Notes: a model not told the origin generated them from the letters alone. A stretch of 64,000 nucleotides of DNA from Micromonospora aurantiaca ATCC 27029 (GCF_000145235.1 NC_014391.1:3976001-4040000); one strand, 5' to 3'; shown: positions 27,012 through 35,617, counted from the first letter of the stretch. A program made the numbers and translations.

Positions 27012-27377
27012 GTGCACGCCTTCGACGTTCTCGGCGACCCGGTCCGCCGCCGGATCCTGGAACTGCTCGCGGACGGCGAGCAACCCGCCGGCACGCTCGG
27101 CGAGACCGTGCGGCGCGAGTTCGGCATCAGCCAGCCCGCCGTCTCCCAGCACCTCAAGGTGCTGCGCGAGCACGGCTTCGCCACTGTGCGCGCCGAGGGC
27201 ACCCGCCGCCTCTACGCCGTGGATCCCGGCCCGCTGCGCGAGATAGACGCGTGGCTGGACGGGTTCCGCCGCTTCTGGACGCCGCCACTGGCGGCGCTCG
27301 CCACCGAGCTGGCCCGGGGCCGCCGCGAACGACGGCTGCGTGAGGACACCACCGACGACGAGAGGACCGAACCATGA
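27012..27377 (+). CDS. ArsR family transcriptional regulator
   Basis: 121 residues: FDVLGDPVRRRILELLADGE, then the helix-turn-helix GISQPAVSQHLKVLREHGFATVR and the wing EGTRRLYAVD. No metal-binding Cys set, so not a metal sensor; this is the SdpR-like subgroup that commonly sits with an SRPBCC (AHSA1) gene, as here. GTG 27012 has AAGGGG. Its stop overlaps the next start (ATGA). Confidence 0.9.
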   Translation: MHAFDVLGDPVRRRILELLADGEQPAGTLGETVRREFGISQPAVSQHLKVLREHGFATVRAEGTRRLYAVDPGPLREIDAWLDGFRRFWTPPLAALATELARGRRERRLREDTTDDERTEP

Positions 27378-28015
27378 TCGACGTGACCGGACAGATCAGC
27401 GCCGTCGAGCGCCGCATCGGCGACCGTACGCTCCCCGCAGGGCGCGCGCGGGTGCTCACCATCGCCCAGACGTACGACGCGCCGGTGGCCGACGTCTTCG
27501 ACGCGTGCACGAACCCGGAACGGATACCCCGCTGGTTCCTGCCGGTCTCCGGCGACCTGAGCCTCGGCGGCCGGTACCAGCTGGAGGGCAACGCGGGCGG
27601 CACCGTCGAACGCTGCGACCCGCCGCACGGCTTCGCCGCCACCTGGGAGTTCGGCGGCGAGGTGAGCTGGATCGAGGTACGGCTGCGCGAGGCGGGACCG
27701 GGGCGTACCCGCTTCGAGCTGGAACACGTCGCGCACGTCGACGACCAGCGGTGGGCCGAGTACGGTCCGGGCGCGGTCGGCATCGGCTGGGACCTGGCAC
27801 TGGTCGGTCTGGCCTCCCACTTCGCCACCGACGGCACGGGCGTCGACCCGGCCGCCGCAGCCGACTGGATGGCCTCACCCGAGGGTCTGCGCTTCGTCAC
27901 CGAGTCCAGCAGAAGCTGGACGACGGCAAGCATCGAGGCCGGCACTCCCACCGAGCAGGCCCAAACGGCAGGCACCCGAGTAACCGCGTTCTACACAGGC
28001 GCCCCCACTCCCTGA
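27374..28015 (+). CDS. SRPBCC (AHSA1-like) domain protein
   Basis: 213 residues. The START/Bet v1 fold is recognised from TIAQTYDAPVADVFDACTNPERIPRWF and GGRYQLEGNAGGTVERCDPP. These domains bind hydrophobic small molecules or act as stress proteins. Translationally coupled to ArsR by ATGA, so it is probably its main target. The last 40 residues are polar and look like an added tail. Confidence 0.87.
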   Translation: MIDVTGQISAVERRIGDRTLPAGRARVLTIAQTYDAPVADVFDACTNPERIPRWFLPVSGDLSLGGRYQLEGNAGGTVERCDPPHGFAATWEFGGEVSWIEVRLREAGPGRTRFELEHVAHVDDQRWAEYGPGAVGIGWDLALVGLASHFATDGTGVDPAAAADWMASPEGLRFVTESSRSWTTASIEAGTPTEQAQTAGTRVTAFYTGAPTP

Positions 28016-28055
28016 CCACCCCACCCCTCCCCTCCCCGCCCCCCCGCCCCCTCCC

Positions 28056-28130
28056 CGTCGATCTTGCACTTTGCGCCCACAGAATGTCCGATAGGCACGT
28101 TATGAGGGGCACCAAAGCGCAAGATCGACG
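28056..28130. repeat. 75-bp inverted-end element, copy 1
   Basis: Begins CGTCGATCTTGC and ends with its exact reverse complement GCAAGATCGACG. Pairing continues inward (ACTTTG against CAAAGC with one mismatch), giving a stem of about 18 bp. A colinear relative of identical length lies at 37658-37732, with no gaps needed to align them. Non-coding and intergenic. It behaves like a dispersed REP- or MITE-like element; no transposase is nearby. Confidence 0.8.
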
Positions 28131-28151
28131 ATGAGGGCGGCTCAGGTCTTG

Positions 28152-28203
28152 GAGATCTTGGTAGGGAATGGCCCTCATGAGGGCCCGTTCGCTCCAAGAT
28201 CTC
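28152..28203. repeat. 52-bp nested palindrome
   Basis: Outer arms GAGATCTTGG (28152-28161) and CCAAGATCTC (28194-28203) share their centre with an inner perfect 16-bp palindrome GGCCCTCATGAGGGCC (28170-28185); only the 8-base joints are unmatched. Distinct in sequence from the 75-bp element 21 bases to its left. Confidence 0.8.
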
Positions 28204-28451
28204 TCGGGATCTCGTGATGCGGGACGGCCTTCTCTGCAGTCAAGATGCGCGGCCGGCTCGGGCAGGCGAATGTGGCTCGACGTCGCGAGGCGCGCGTGGT
28301 CGGAATGTCGACGTGAGCGGACGAGCCGAGGCAGCGGGCGGGGAGAGCGGGGCCGGACGGAGATGTCCGTGGTGGACGGTGACGCCGGTGTGCCGTCCCC
28401 GGGGTGAAATGCGGCGGTGGGATGTCGGTGGGGTGGGGCAGACTGCGGGGC

Positions 28452-29018
28452 ATGCCGATCCGCTCCGTCACCGACCTGACCACTGCACTCGACGCCGGGC
28501 AGACGGTCAAGTACCTGCACTTCTGGGGGCACCGGCCACGGCCTGACGGCAGCGTCGGCGCGAGCTGCCTGAGCCAGTGGTGGCCGGCGGCGTTCACAGT
28601 CGACGGCCGGGAGTTCGCCACCGCCGAGCACTGGATGATGTGGCACAAGGCCACGCTCTTCGGGGACCACGCGATCGCTGAGCGGGTGCTGGCCGCCGGG
28701 CATCCGCACCGGGCCAAGGCGCTCGGCCGGCAGGTCCGCGACTTCGACGAGGCGACCTGGACGGCCCGCCGCTACGAGATCGTGGTGGCCGGCAGCGTCG
28801 CCAAGTTCGGCCGGCACGAGCCGTTGCGGCGGTTCCTGCTCGGCACAGGCGACCGGGTGCTCGTCGAGGCCAGCCCGACCGACCGGATCTGGGGCATCGG
28901 CCTGACCGCCGACGATCCACGGGCTGCCGACCCGGCTACCTGGCGGGGCGACAACCTGCTCGGGTTCGCCCTGATGGAGGCGCGCGCCACGCTCGCCGGC
29001 CGAGGGGGTGACGCCTGA
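28452..29018 (+). CDS. NADAR family protein (putative ADP-ribose N-glycosidase fold)
   Basis: 188 residues covering the complete NADAR domain: FWGH near the start, LSQWWPAAF, FATAEHWMMWHKATLFGD, HRAKALGR, VAGSVAKFGRHEPLRRFLLGTG, VEASPTDRIWGIGL and WRGDNLLGFALM. NADAR proteins (YbiA/RibX-like) hydrolyse N-glycosidic bonds of riboflavin intermediates, and some remove ADP-ribose from guanine in DNA to counter DarT-type toxins. No DarT or rib gene is adjacent, so the role here is open. ATG 28452 is preferred to 28404 because the domain starts soon after it; the ribosome site is weak. Confidence 0.88.
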   Translation: MPIRSVTDLTTALDAGQTVKYLHFWGHRPRPDGSVGASCLSQWWPAAFTVDGREFATAEHWMMWHKATLFGDHAIAERVLAAGHPHRAKALGRQVRDFDEATWTARRYEIVVAGSVAKFGRHEPLRRFLLGTGDRVLVEASPTDRIWGIGLTADDPRAADPATWRGDNLLGFALMEARATLAGRGGDA

Positions 29019-29052
29019 CCCCGGGCCGGGGGTCCGGGTAACGTGCTGCGGC

Positions 29053-29562
29053 GTGACCGCGTACTCGCACTGCTCGTTCTGCGGCGCTGCCTACCCGGCG
29101 GACTCCGGGTGGCCGCGTGTCTGTTCCTCCTGCGGCGAGACGGTGTGGCGCAATCCGCTGCCGGTGGCGGTGGCGGTGCTGCCGGTCCGCATGCCGGAGG
29201 GGCTCGGCGTGGTGGTGGTACGCCGCGACATCGAACCGGCCCGGGGGCAGCTCGCGCTGCCGGGCGGCTTCATCGAGTACGGCGAGGAGTGGTCCGAGGC
29301 GCTCGTGCGTGAGCTGCGCGAGGAGACCGGGCTGCGGGCCGAGGCCGGCGAGGCGCGACTGTTCGCGGTGCACGGCGCTCCGGCGGGCGGCACCATGATG
29401 GTCTTCGGCGTGCTGCCCGAGCGGCCGGTCGGTGACCTGCCGCCGTCGGCGCCGACCGAGGAGGCCACCGAGTGGCTGGTGCTCACCGATCCGGTCGAGC
29501 TGGCCTTCTCCACGCACACCCGGGTGCTGGCCGACTTCCTCGCCGAGCAACGCCCGATCTGA
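29053..29562 (+). CDS. Nudix hydrolase with N-terminal zinc ribbon
   Basis: 169 residues. A CSFCG...CSSCG zinc ribbon occupies the first 30 residues, followed by the Nudix box G-x5-E-x7-REUxEExGU, seen as GGFIEYGEEW...RELREETGL. It hydrolyses a nucleoside diphosphate linked to another moiety; the ribbon resembles that of NudC-like and related NADH or ADP-ribose pyrophosphatases, but the substrate is unknown. GTG 29053 places the ribbon at the N-terminus. The stop codon lies in a 26-27 bp tandem repeat. Confidence 0.9.
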   Translation: MTAYSHCSFCGAAYPADSGWPRVCSSCGETVWRNPLPVAVAVLPVRMPEGLGVVVVRRDIEPARGQLALPGGFIEYGEEWSEALVRELREETGLRAEAGEARLFAVHGAPAGGTMMVFGVLPERPVGDLPPSAPTEEATEWLVLTDPVELAFSTHTRVLADFLAEQRPI

Positions 29563-29618
29563 CCGGAACCGGGGGCCGCCCGATCTGACCGGAACCCGGG
29601 GGCCGCCCGATCTGACCG
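29551..29618. repeat. Three tandem 26-27 bp copies spanning the Nudix stop codon
   Basis: CGCCCGATCTGACCG occurs at 29551, 29577 and 29604 (periods 26 and 27), separated by GAACC(C)GGGGGC. The first copy encodes the end of the Nudix protein and its TGA. This is a slippage-type minisatellite. Confidence 0.85.
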
Positions 29619-29712
29619 AGGCGACCCCGGGCAGCGCCCGGCCCTGACCGCGACGAATCCGGCAGCGCCGGACGGCCCGGCACGCTCCAGCCCGGAAACG
29701 GGCGCGGCGGGG

Positions 29713-30879
29713 TCAGACGCGGGCCGGGACCGGCTGGGGTGAGAACGGCACGGCGGCCGGCGCCTCGGTCTCCGGCTCGCCGGCCGGGTGCCGCCACAGC
29801 CCGCGCCGCCGCAGGATCGGCAGCACGCCCTCGCCGAACCAGTACGCCTCCTCCAGGTGCGGGTGGCCGGAGAGGATGAACTCGTCCAGGCCGAGCGCGT
29901 GGTACTCGGCGATCCGGTCGGCGACCTCGGTGTGGCTGCCGACCAGCGCGGTGCCCGCGCCGCCGCGTACCAGGCCGAATCCGGCCCACAGGTTCGGCGA
30001 GACCTCCAGCCCGTCGCGGGAGCCGCCGTGCAGGTCGAGCATCCGCCGCTGCCCTTCGGACTCGCTGCGCCGCAGCCCTTCCTGCACGGCGCGCACGTCG
30101 GCCTCGGGGATGCCGTCGAGCAGTTTGCGCGCCTGGGCCCACGCCTCCTCGGCGGTGTCCCGGCTGATCACGTGCAGCCGGATGCCGTACCGCAGCTCGC
30201 GGCCGGCCTCGGCGGCGAGCCCGCGGATCCAGTCCAGCTTGCCGGCCACCTGCGCGGGCGGCTCGCCCCAGGTCAGGTACACGTCGCTGTGCCGTACCGC
30301 CACCGGCCCGGCCGCGCCGGACGAACCGCCGAAGTAGACCGGCGGCACCGGGTCGGGCACCCGGCCGAGCCGGGCTCCCTCGACCCGCACGTGGGCGCCG
30401 TCGTGGTCGACCGTCTCGCCGCGCCACAGCGACCGCACCACGTGCAGGAACTCGTCGGTACGCGCGTAGCGGGCGTCCTTGTCCAGGAAGTCGCCGTACG
30501 CGCGCTGCTCGGCGGACTCGCCGCCGGTGACCACGTTGAGCAGCAGCCGCCCGCCGGACAGGCGCTGGAACGTGGACGCCATCTGCGCGGCGAGGGTGGG
30601 TGAGAGCAGGCCGGGCCGGAACGCGACGAGGAACTTCAGCCGCTCGGTGACCTCGGTGAGCATGGCGGTGGTCAGCCAGGCGTCCTCGCACCAGGCGCCG
30701 GTGGGGGTGAGCGCCCCGGCGAAGCCGAGCTGCTCGGCGGTGCGGGCGATCTGCCCCAGGTACGCGACGCTCGCGGGCCGTGCGCCGCCGGCGGTGCCGA
30801 CCGGTACGCCGTGGCCGCCGCCCACGATGTCCCGGCTGTCGCCGTAGGTCGGCAGGAACCAGTGGAAGGTGAGCGACAT
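29713..30879 (-). CDS. ssuD: FMNH2-dependent alkanesulfonate monooxygenase-like oxidoreductase
   Basis: 388 residues of the bacterial luciferase-like family. SLTFHWFLPTYGDSR at the N-terminus, PTGAWCEDAWLTTAML, LVAFRPGLLSPTLAAQM, GGRLLLNVVTGG and the C-terminal FILSGHPHLEEAYWFGEGVLP match SsuD, which cleaves C-S bonds of alkanesulfonates to release sulfite, using reduced FMN. GGAGGT precedes ATG 30879. Divergent from ssuA with a shared control region holding a CCTA-N9-TAGG site. No flavin reductase (SsuE) is adjacent, so reduced FMN must come from elsewhere. Confidence 0.88.
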   Translation of the reverse strand: MSLTFHWFLPTYGDSRDIVGGGHGVPVGTAGGARPASVAYLGQIARTAEQLGFAGALTPTGAWCEDAWLTTAMLTEVTERLKFLVAFRPGLLSPTLAAQMASTFQRLSGGRLLLNVVTGGESAEQRAYGDFLDKDARYARTDEFLHVVRSLWRGETVDHDGAHVRVEGARLGRVPDPVPPVYFGGSSGAAGPVAVRHSDVYLTWGEPPAQVAGKLDWIRGLAAEAGRELRYGIRLHVISRDTAEEAWAQARKLLDGIPEADVRAVQEGLRRSESEGQRRMLDLHGGSRDGLEVSPNLWAGFGLVRGGAGTALVGSHTEVADRIAEYHALGLDEFILSGHPHLEEAYWFGEGVLPILRRRGLWRHPAGEPETEAPAAVPFSPQPVPARV

Positions 30880-30954
30880 GGTGTACCTCCGGTGCGGGAT
30901 CGGGCGGGTCGCCTCCTGAGTGGTGGGACGACCACGCCGACACACTACCCATAA

Positions 30955-30975
30955 AACCTATCGGGTTGGTAGGTT
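30955..30975. promoter_or_regulatory. Operator candidate in the ssuD/ssuA divergent region
   Basis: AACCTA (30955-30960) and TAGGTT (30970-30975) form a perfect inverted repeat with a 9-base spacer, between the two divergent sulfur genes. The core CCTA-N9-TAGG recurs exactly at 35618-35634 upstream of the sulfite oxidase. Confidence 0.65.
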
Positions 30976-31022
30976 GCTGTCGCCCGCCGACGGCCGGGCC
31001 CATCCCTCCCCGAGGAGTCGCC

Positions 31023-31994
31023 ATGCGTACCCCCAGATCGCGCCGCCGGCCGGTGGCCGCGCTGCTCACCACCCTCGCGCTGCTCGCCGCGACGGCGCTG
31101 ACGGCCTGCGGCGGCGAGGCGGCCGACGCCAGTGGCGGCGGCGACGGCCCGCTGCGGATCGGCTATCAGCGCTTCGGCGGGCTCAGCCTGGTCAAGGCGC
31201 GCGGCGACGCGAAGAACGTCACCTGGTCGCTGTTCGAGAGCGGCCCGGCCCTGACCGAGGCGCTCAAGGCGGGTTCGATCGACATCGGCCAGGTGGGCGA
31301 GGCGCCGCCGGTGTTCGCCGCCGCCGGGAAGATCCCGTTCTCCGTGGTCGGCACCTCCCAGCCGATCCCGCAGGGCGAGGCGGTTCTGGTCAAGGCGGAC
31401 AGCCCGTATCGTGGATTCGCCGACCTGCGCGGGAAGACGGTAGCGCTGAACAAGGGCTCCAACGTGCACTGGCTGCTGGTGAAGCTGCTGGAGGCGAACC
31501 GGATGACGCTCGCCGACATCAAGGTGAAGTACCTCAAGCCCGCCGAGGGACGGCCCGCGTTCGACAACGGGCAGGTCGACGCGTGGATCATCTGGGATCC
31601 CTACTTCGCGCTGGCCGAGCAGCCCGGCGTACGGGTGCTCGCCGACGCGACCGGCCTGGCCGGCAACCGCGAGTACGTGCTGGCCGCGCCGGATGCGGTG
31701 AAGAACCGCACCGACGACGTACGGGCGTTCCTGGACACGTACCGGCAGACCACCGACTGGGGCATCGCCCACCCGGCCGAGCGGGCCGCCGTCCTCGCCC
31801 CGGAGCTGAAGATCCCCCTCGACGTGACCACCCGGGCGCTGGCCCGCAGCGCCAAGCCGCTCGCCCCGGTCACGCCGGAGATCGGCGCCGAGTTGCAGGC
31901 CATCGCGGACAGCTTCGTGGAGCTGAAGCTGGTGCCCGGACCGGTCGACATCGCCGGGCGGGTGGACGGCCGGTTCAACGAGGCGTTCCAGTGA
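31023..31994 (+). CDS. ssuA: Sulfonate ABC transporter substrate-binding lipoprotein
   Basis: 323 residues. A lipoprotein signal with lipobox LTAC, then the SsuA/NrtA-type fold: LRIGYQRFGGLSLVKARG, EALKAGSIDIGQVGEAPPVFA, GKTVALNKGSNVHWLLVK and VDAWIIWDPYFALAE. Captures aliphatic sulfonates or related compounds; taurine and alkanesulfonates cannot be told apart by sequence. GAGGAG precedes ATG 31023. Stop overlaps ssuC (GTGA). Confidence 0.88.
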   Translation: MRTPRSRRRPVAALLTTLALLAATALTACGGEAADASGGGDGPLRIGYQRFGGLSLVKARGDAKNVTWSLFESGPALTEALKAGSIDIGQVGEAPPVFAAAGKIPFSVVGTSQPIPQGEAVLVKADSPYRGFADLRGKTVALNKGSNVHWLLVKLLEANRMTLADIKVKYLKPAEGRPAFDNGQVDAWIIWDPYFALAEQPGVRVLADATGLAGNREYVLAAPDAVKNRTDDVRAFLDTYRQTTDWGIAHPAERAAVLAPELKIPLDVTTRALARSAKPLAPVTPEIGAELQAIADSFVELKLVPGPVDIAGRVDGRFNEAFQ

Positions 31995-32827
31995 GCGGTC
32001 CGGCGCTGGCCGAGGCGAGTCCTGCGGTCGTACCCGATCGGGTGACGCCGCGGCGGTCGCGGGCCCGCGCCCCGCGGCGGTGGCGGCGCACGGCAAGCCC
32101 GGTCGTGCTGGTCCTCGCCTGGGAGGCCGCCGCGCGGACCGGGCTGCTCGCGCCGGAGAAGCTGCCCGCGCCCAGCGCGGTGCTGGCGACCGGGTGGCGG
32201 CTGGCGAGCGACGGGACGCTCGGCGTGCACCTGCTCGACTCGCTCACCCGCGCCGCGCTCGGCCTGCTCATCGGCGGCGGCCTGGCGCTCGTGCTCGGCG
32301 CGGCGGCGGGGCTGCTGCGCCTCGGCGACGATCTGGTCGACCCGCCGGTGCAGATGGCCCGGATGCTGCCGCACCTGGGACTGGTCCCGCTGCTGATCAT
32401 CTGGGTGGGCATCGGCGAGTCGTTGAAAGTCACGCTCGTGGCGCTCGGCGCGTTCTTCCCGATCTACTTCAACACGTACGCCGGCATCCGCGACATCGAC
32501 GAGCGGCTGGTGGAGGCGGCGCGCACCTGCGGTCTCGGGGCGGTGGCCCGGCTGCGGCACGTGGTGCTGCCCGGCGCGCTGCCGGCGCTGTTCCTCGGGC
32601 TGCGGCTGGCCATCGGCGCGGCCTGGCTCAGCCTGGTCGTCGGCGAGCAGGTGAACGCGCAGACCGGCGTCGGCTTCCTGATGATGGAGGCGCGCGAGTT
32701 CAGCCAGACCGACGTGGTGGTGCTCGGCCTGCTCATCTACGCGCTGCTGGGGCTGGCCTCCGACCTGCTCATCCGGTACGCGGAGAGGAGGACGCTGGCG
32801 TGGCGACGCGGACTGCGCGCGACCTGA
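31991..32827 (+). CDS. ssuC: Sulfonate ABC transporter permease
   Basis: 278 residues and about six helices, with the SsuC/TauC inner-membrane signature (FFPIYFNTYAGIRDIDERLVEAA, then LPGALPALFLGLRLAIGAAWL). GTG 31991 overlaps the ssuA stop; the longer open frame upstream belongs to a different frame of ssuA. It has about 30 basic residues before the first helix. Its end overlaps the ssuB start by 28 bases. Confidence 0.88.
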   Translation: MSGPALAEASPAVVPDRVTPRRSRARAPRRWRRTASPVVLVLAWEAAARTGLLAPEKLPAPSAVLATGWRLASDGTLGVHLLDSLTRAALGLLIGGGLALVLGAAAGLLRLGDDLVDPPVQMARMLPHLGLVPLLIIWVGIGESLKVTLVALGAFFPIYFNTYAGIRDIDERLVEAARTCGLGAVARLRHVVLPGALPALFLGLRLAIGAAWLSLVVGEQVNAQTGVGFLMMEAREFSQTDVVVLGLLIYALLGLASDLLIRYAERRTLAWRRGLRAT

Positions 32828-33525
32828 CCGGGCCGGTGCTCACCGCACGCGCGGTGACCCGGTCCTTCGGCCCGTCGGTGGTGCTGGCCGGGGTCGACCT
32901 GACCATCGGCGACGGCGAGACGGTGGCGCTGCTCGGCGGCAGCGGATCCGGCAAGAGCACGCTGCTGCGCGTGCTCGCCGGGCTCGACGGCGACGCGGGC
33001 GGCGAGCACGTGCTGCACGGCACCGCCGCCGTGGTGTTCCAGGAGCACCGGCTGCTGCCGTGGAAGCGGGTGGCAGACAACGTGGCGCTCGGGCTGACCG
33101 GACCGGACGTGGGCGACCGGGTCGGCCGCGCGCTGGCCGAGGTGGGTCTCGCCGACCGGGGCCGGGCCTGGCCGGCCGAACTGTCCGGCGGGCAGGCGCA
33201 GCGGGTCGCGGTGGCCCGCGCGCTGGTCCGCGAACCGGACCTGCTGCTGCTGGACGAGCCGTTCGGCGCGCTGGACGCGCTGACCCGGCTGCGCATGCAG
33301 GGGCTGCTGCGGCGGCTGCGCGCCCAGCACGGCTTCGCCGCGCTGCTGGTCACCCACGACGTGGAGGAGGCGCTGCTGCTGGCCGACCGCGTCCTGCTCC
33401 TCGACGACGGCGTGATCGCCGAAGAGGTGCCGGTACGCCTCGGCCCGTCCCCGAGCCCCGACGACCCGGCCCTCGGCGCGCTGCGCCGCCACCTGCTCGA
33501 CCGCCTCGGCGTACCCGCCGGCTGA
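32800..33525 (+). CDS. ssuB: Sulfonate ABC transporter ATPase
   Basis: 241 residues: GGSGSGKST (Walker A), VVFQEHRLLPWKRVADNV (the Q-loop block typical of nitrate/sulfonate/taurine ATPases), LSGGQAQR, LLLLDEPFGALD and THDVEEAL. GTG 32800 lies inside the ssuC end and has GGAGG about ten bases upstream. Completes the SsuACB importer; the methanethiol oxidase gene follows 16 bases later, probably in the same transcript. Confidence 0.9.
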   Translation: MATRTARDLTGPVLTARAVTRSFGPSVVLAGVDLTIGDGETVALLGGSGSGKSTLLRVLAGLDGDAGGEHVLHGTAAVVFQEHRLLPWKRVADNVALGLTGPDVGDRVGRALAEVGLADRGRAWPAELSGGQAQRVAVARALVREPDLLLLDEPFGALDALTRLRMQGLLRRLRAQHGFAALLVTHDVEEALLLADRVLLLDDGVIAEEVPVRLGPSPSPDDPALGALRRHLLDRLGVPAG

Positions 33526-33541
33526 CCGCGAGGGAGAACCC

Positions 33542-34948
33542 ATGACCCGCTGGACACCCGACCCGACCTTCTATCCCTCCCCCGCGCTCGCCGCCGCCGC
33601 GCCGGCCGAGAAACTCGCGTACGTCGCCGCGTTCGACCGCGCCGGGCAGCGCCCCGACGCCATCGCGGTGCTCGACACCGACCCGGACTCCGGCTCGTAC
33701 GGCCGGGTGGTGGGCTGGACCGAGCTGCCGGACACCGGCGACGAGCTGCACCACTTCGGGTGGAACGCGTGCAGCAGCGCACTCTGCCCGACCGCGCCGC
33801 ACCCGCACGTGGAGCGCCGCTACCTGATCGTGCCGGGCCTGCGCTCGTCCCGGATCCACGTGCTCGACACCAAGCCCGACCCGCGCCGCCCCGAGCTGGT
33901 CAAGGTGATCGGAGCGGAGGAACTCGGCAGGCGTGCCGGGTACTCCCGCCCGCACACGGTGCACTGCGGGCCGGACGGCATCTACGTCTCCGCGCTCGGC
34001 GGCGCCGACGGGCAGGAGGGGCCGGGCGGCATCGCCGTGCTCGACCACACCACGTTCGAGGTACGCGGCGCGTGGGAGGCCGACCGGGGGCCGCAGTTCC
34101 TGGCGTACGACTTCTGGTGGCACTACACGCAGGACGTGCTGGTCACCAGCGAGTGGGGCACGCCGTCGATGATCGAGGACGGCATCGTCGGTGAGCTGCT
34201 GCTGGGCCGCCGGTACGGGCACGCGATCCACTTCTGGGACCTGGCGAGGCGCCGGCACGTGCAGCGCGTCGACCTCGGCGACCAGTACCAGATGCCGCTG
34301 GAGCTGCGTCCCGCGCACGACCCGACGAAGTCGTACGGCTTCGTCGGCGTGGTGATCAGCGTCGAGGACCTGTCCGCGTCGATCTGGCTGTGGCACCGCG
34401 ACGGCGACGCCTGGGCGGTCACCAAGGTGATCGACATCCCCGCCGAGCCGGCCGACCCGGCCGACCTGCCGGAGCTGCTCAAGCCGTTCGGGGCGGTGCC
34501 GCCGCTGGTCACCGACATCGACCTGTCCGTTGACGACAGGTTCCTGCACGTCTCCTGCTGGGGCACCGGCGAACTGATCCGCTACGACGTCAGCGACCCG
34601 TTCCACCCGGTACGCGTCGGCTCGGTACGCCTCGGCGGCATCGTCAACCGCACCCCGCACCCGGCGTTCCCGGACGAGCCGCTGGCCGGCGGGCCGCAGA
34701 TGGTCGAGATCAGCCGCGACGGCCGCCGCGTCTACGTCAGCAACTCGCTCTACGGCGCCTGGGACGACCAGTTCTACCCCGACGGGGTGGGCGCCTGGGT
34801 GGCGAAGCTCGACGTCGACCCGGAGCACGGCGGCCTCGTGCCGGACCCGCGGTTCTTCCCGCGCGGCGAGGAGTTCCGCGGCCTGCGCGTACACCAGACC
34901 CGGTTGCAGGGCGGCGACGCCTCGTCCGACTCGTACTGCTTCCCGTGA
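33542..34948 (+). CDS. Selenium-binding protein family (SBP56), predicted methanethiol oxidase
   Basis: 468 residues of the SBP56/SELENBP1 family: the HHFGWNACSSALC block (metal and Cys region), RPHTVHCGPDGIYVSALGG, DFWWHYTQDVLVTSEWGTPSM, DLSVDDRFLHVSCWGTGELIRYDVSDP and QMVEISRDGRRVYVSNSLYG. The family includes the copper-dependent methanethiol oxidase, which converts methanethiol to formaldehyde, H2S and H2O2. Context supports this: it follows a sulfonate importer and precedes a sulfite oxidase. GGGAGA before ATG 33542. Overlaps the next gene by GTGA. Confidence 0.88.
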   Translation: MTRWTPDPTFYPSPALAAAAPAEKLAYVAAFDRAGQRPDAIAVLDTDPDSGSYGRVVGWTELPDTGDELHHFGWNACSSALCPTAPHPHVERRYLIVPGLRSSRIHVLDTKPDPRRPELVKVIGAEELGRRAGYSRPHTVHCGPDGIYVSALGGADGQEGPGGIAVLDHTTFEVRGAWEADRGPQFLAYDFWWHYTQDVLVTSEWGTPSMIEDGIVGELLLGRRYGHAIHFWDLARRRHVQRVDLGDQYQMPLELRPAHDPTKSYGFVGVVISVEDLSASIWLWHRDGDAWAVTKVIDIPAEPADPADLPELLKPFGAVPPLVTDIDLSVDDRFLHVSCWGTGELIRYDVSDPFHPVRVGSVRLGGIVNRTPHPAFPDEPLAGGPQMVEISRDGRRVYVSNSLYGAWDDQFYPDGVGAWVAKLDVDPEHGGLVPDPRFFPRGEEFRGLRVHQTRLQGGDASSDSYCFP

Positions 34949-35583
34949 CCGGCGCGACCTGGGCGGCGCTGGCCGGCCTCGGCGCGTTCCACGGCCTGAA
35001 CCCGGCGATGGGGTGGCTGTTCGCGGTGGCCCGGGGCCTGCAGGAGCGCCGCCGGGCCGCGCTGCTGGCGGCGCTGCCGCCGATCGCGGCCGGTCACCTG
35101 GCGTCGGTGGCGGTGGTCGCCGCGCTGGTCAGCGCCACCCGGTCGGTGACGGCGAGCACGCTGGTCGCGGTGACCGGCGGGGTGCTGCTGGTCGGGTTCG
35201 GGCTGTGGCGGCTGCTGTCCGAGCGGCACTTCCGGTGGGCCGGGATGCGGCTGTCGGCGGCGCAGCTCACCGCCTGGTCGTTCCTGATGTCCGCGGCGCA
35301 CGGCGCGGGCCTGATGCTGCTGCCGGTGCTGCTCGCCGAACCGGCGGCCGGCGCCGGCCCGCACGCCGGGCACCTCGCCGCCGCGCCGGCCGGCGCGCTG
35401 ACCGGCCTGCTCGCCGCCGCCGTGCACACAGTCGCCATGCTCGCCGTCGCGCTGGTCGTGGCCCTGCTGGTGTACGAGGTGCTCGGCGTCGGTGTGCTCC
35501 GCCGGGCCTGGTTCAACGTCGACCGGCTGTGGGCCGGTGTGCTCGTGGCGGCCGGCGTGGTGACGCTGATCGCTACGGCGTGA
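34945..35583 (+). CDS. Polytopic membrane protein coupled to the methanethiol oxidase gene
   Basis: 212 residues and about six transmembrane helices. Conserved-looking polar sites are AFHGLNPAMGWLFAVARGLQ at residues 14-33, AAGHLASV, SFLMSAAHGAGLMLLP and AVHTVAMLA, each putting a His into a membrane segment. HGLNPAMGW resembles nickel/cobalt or cytochrome-biogenesis-type transporters, so metal (copper) supply to the oxidase or sulfide handling is plausible, but I know no proven role. GTG 34945 overlaps the upstream stop, implying coupled synthesis. Confidence 0.75.
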   Translation: MTGATWAALAGLGAFHGLNPAMGWLFAVARGLQERRRAALLAALPPIAAGHLASVAVVAALVSATRSVTASTLVAVTGGVLLVGFGLWRLLSERHFRWAGMRLSAAQLTAWSFLMSAAHGAGLMLLPVLLAEPAAGAGPHAGHLAAAPAGALTGLLAAAVHTVAMLAVALVVALLVYEVLGVGVLRRAWFNVDRLWAGVLVAAGVVTLIATA

Positions 35584-35617
35584 GGTCGCCGCCACCTGCG
35601 ACGGATCGATGAAAAGT

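Larger units (their letters stand above)
28016..28451. other. 436-bp gene-free, palindrome-rich spacer
   Basis: No credible gene. It starts with a CCCCTCCCC-type pyrimidine tract (28018-28056), followed by a 75-bp element with inverted ends (28056-28130), a 52-bp palindromic element (28152-28203) and about 240 bases of plain sequence leading to the NADAR gene. Confidence 0.8.
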
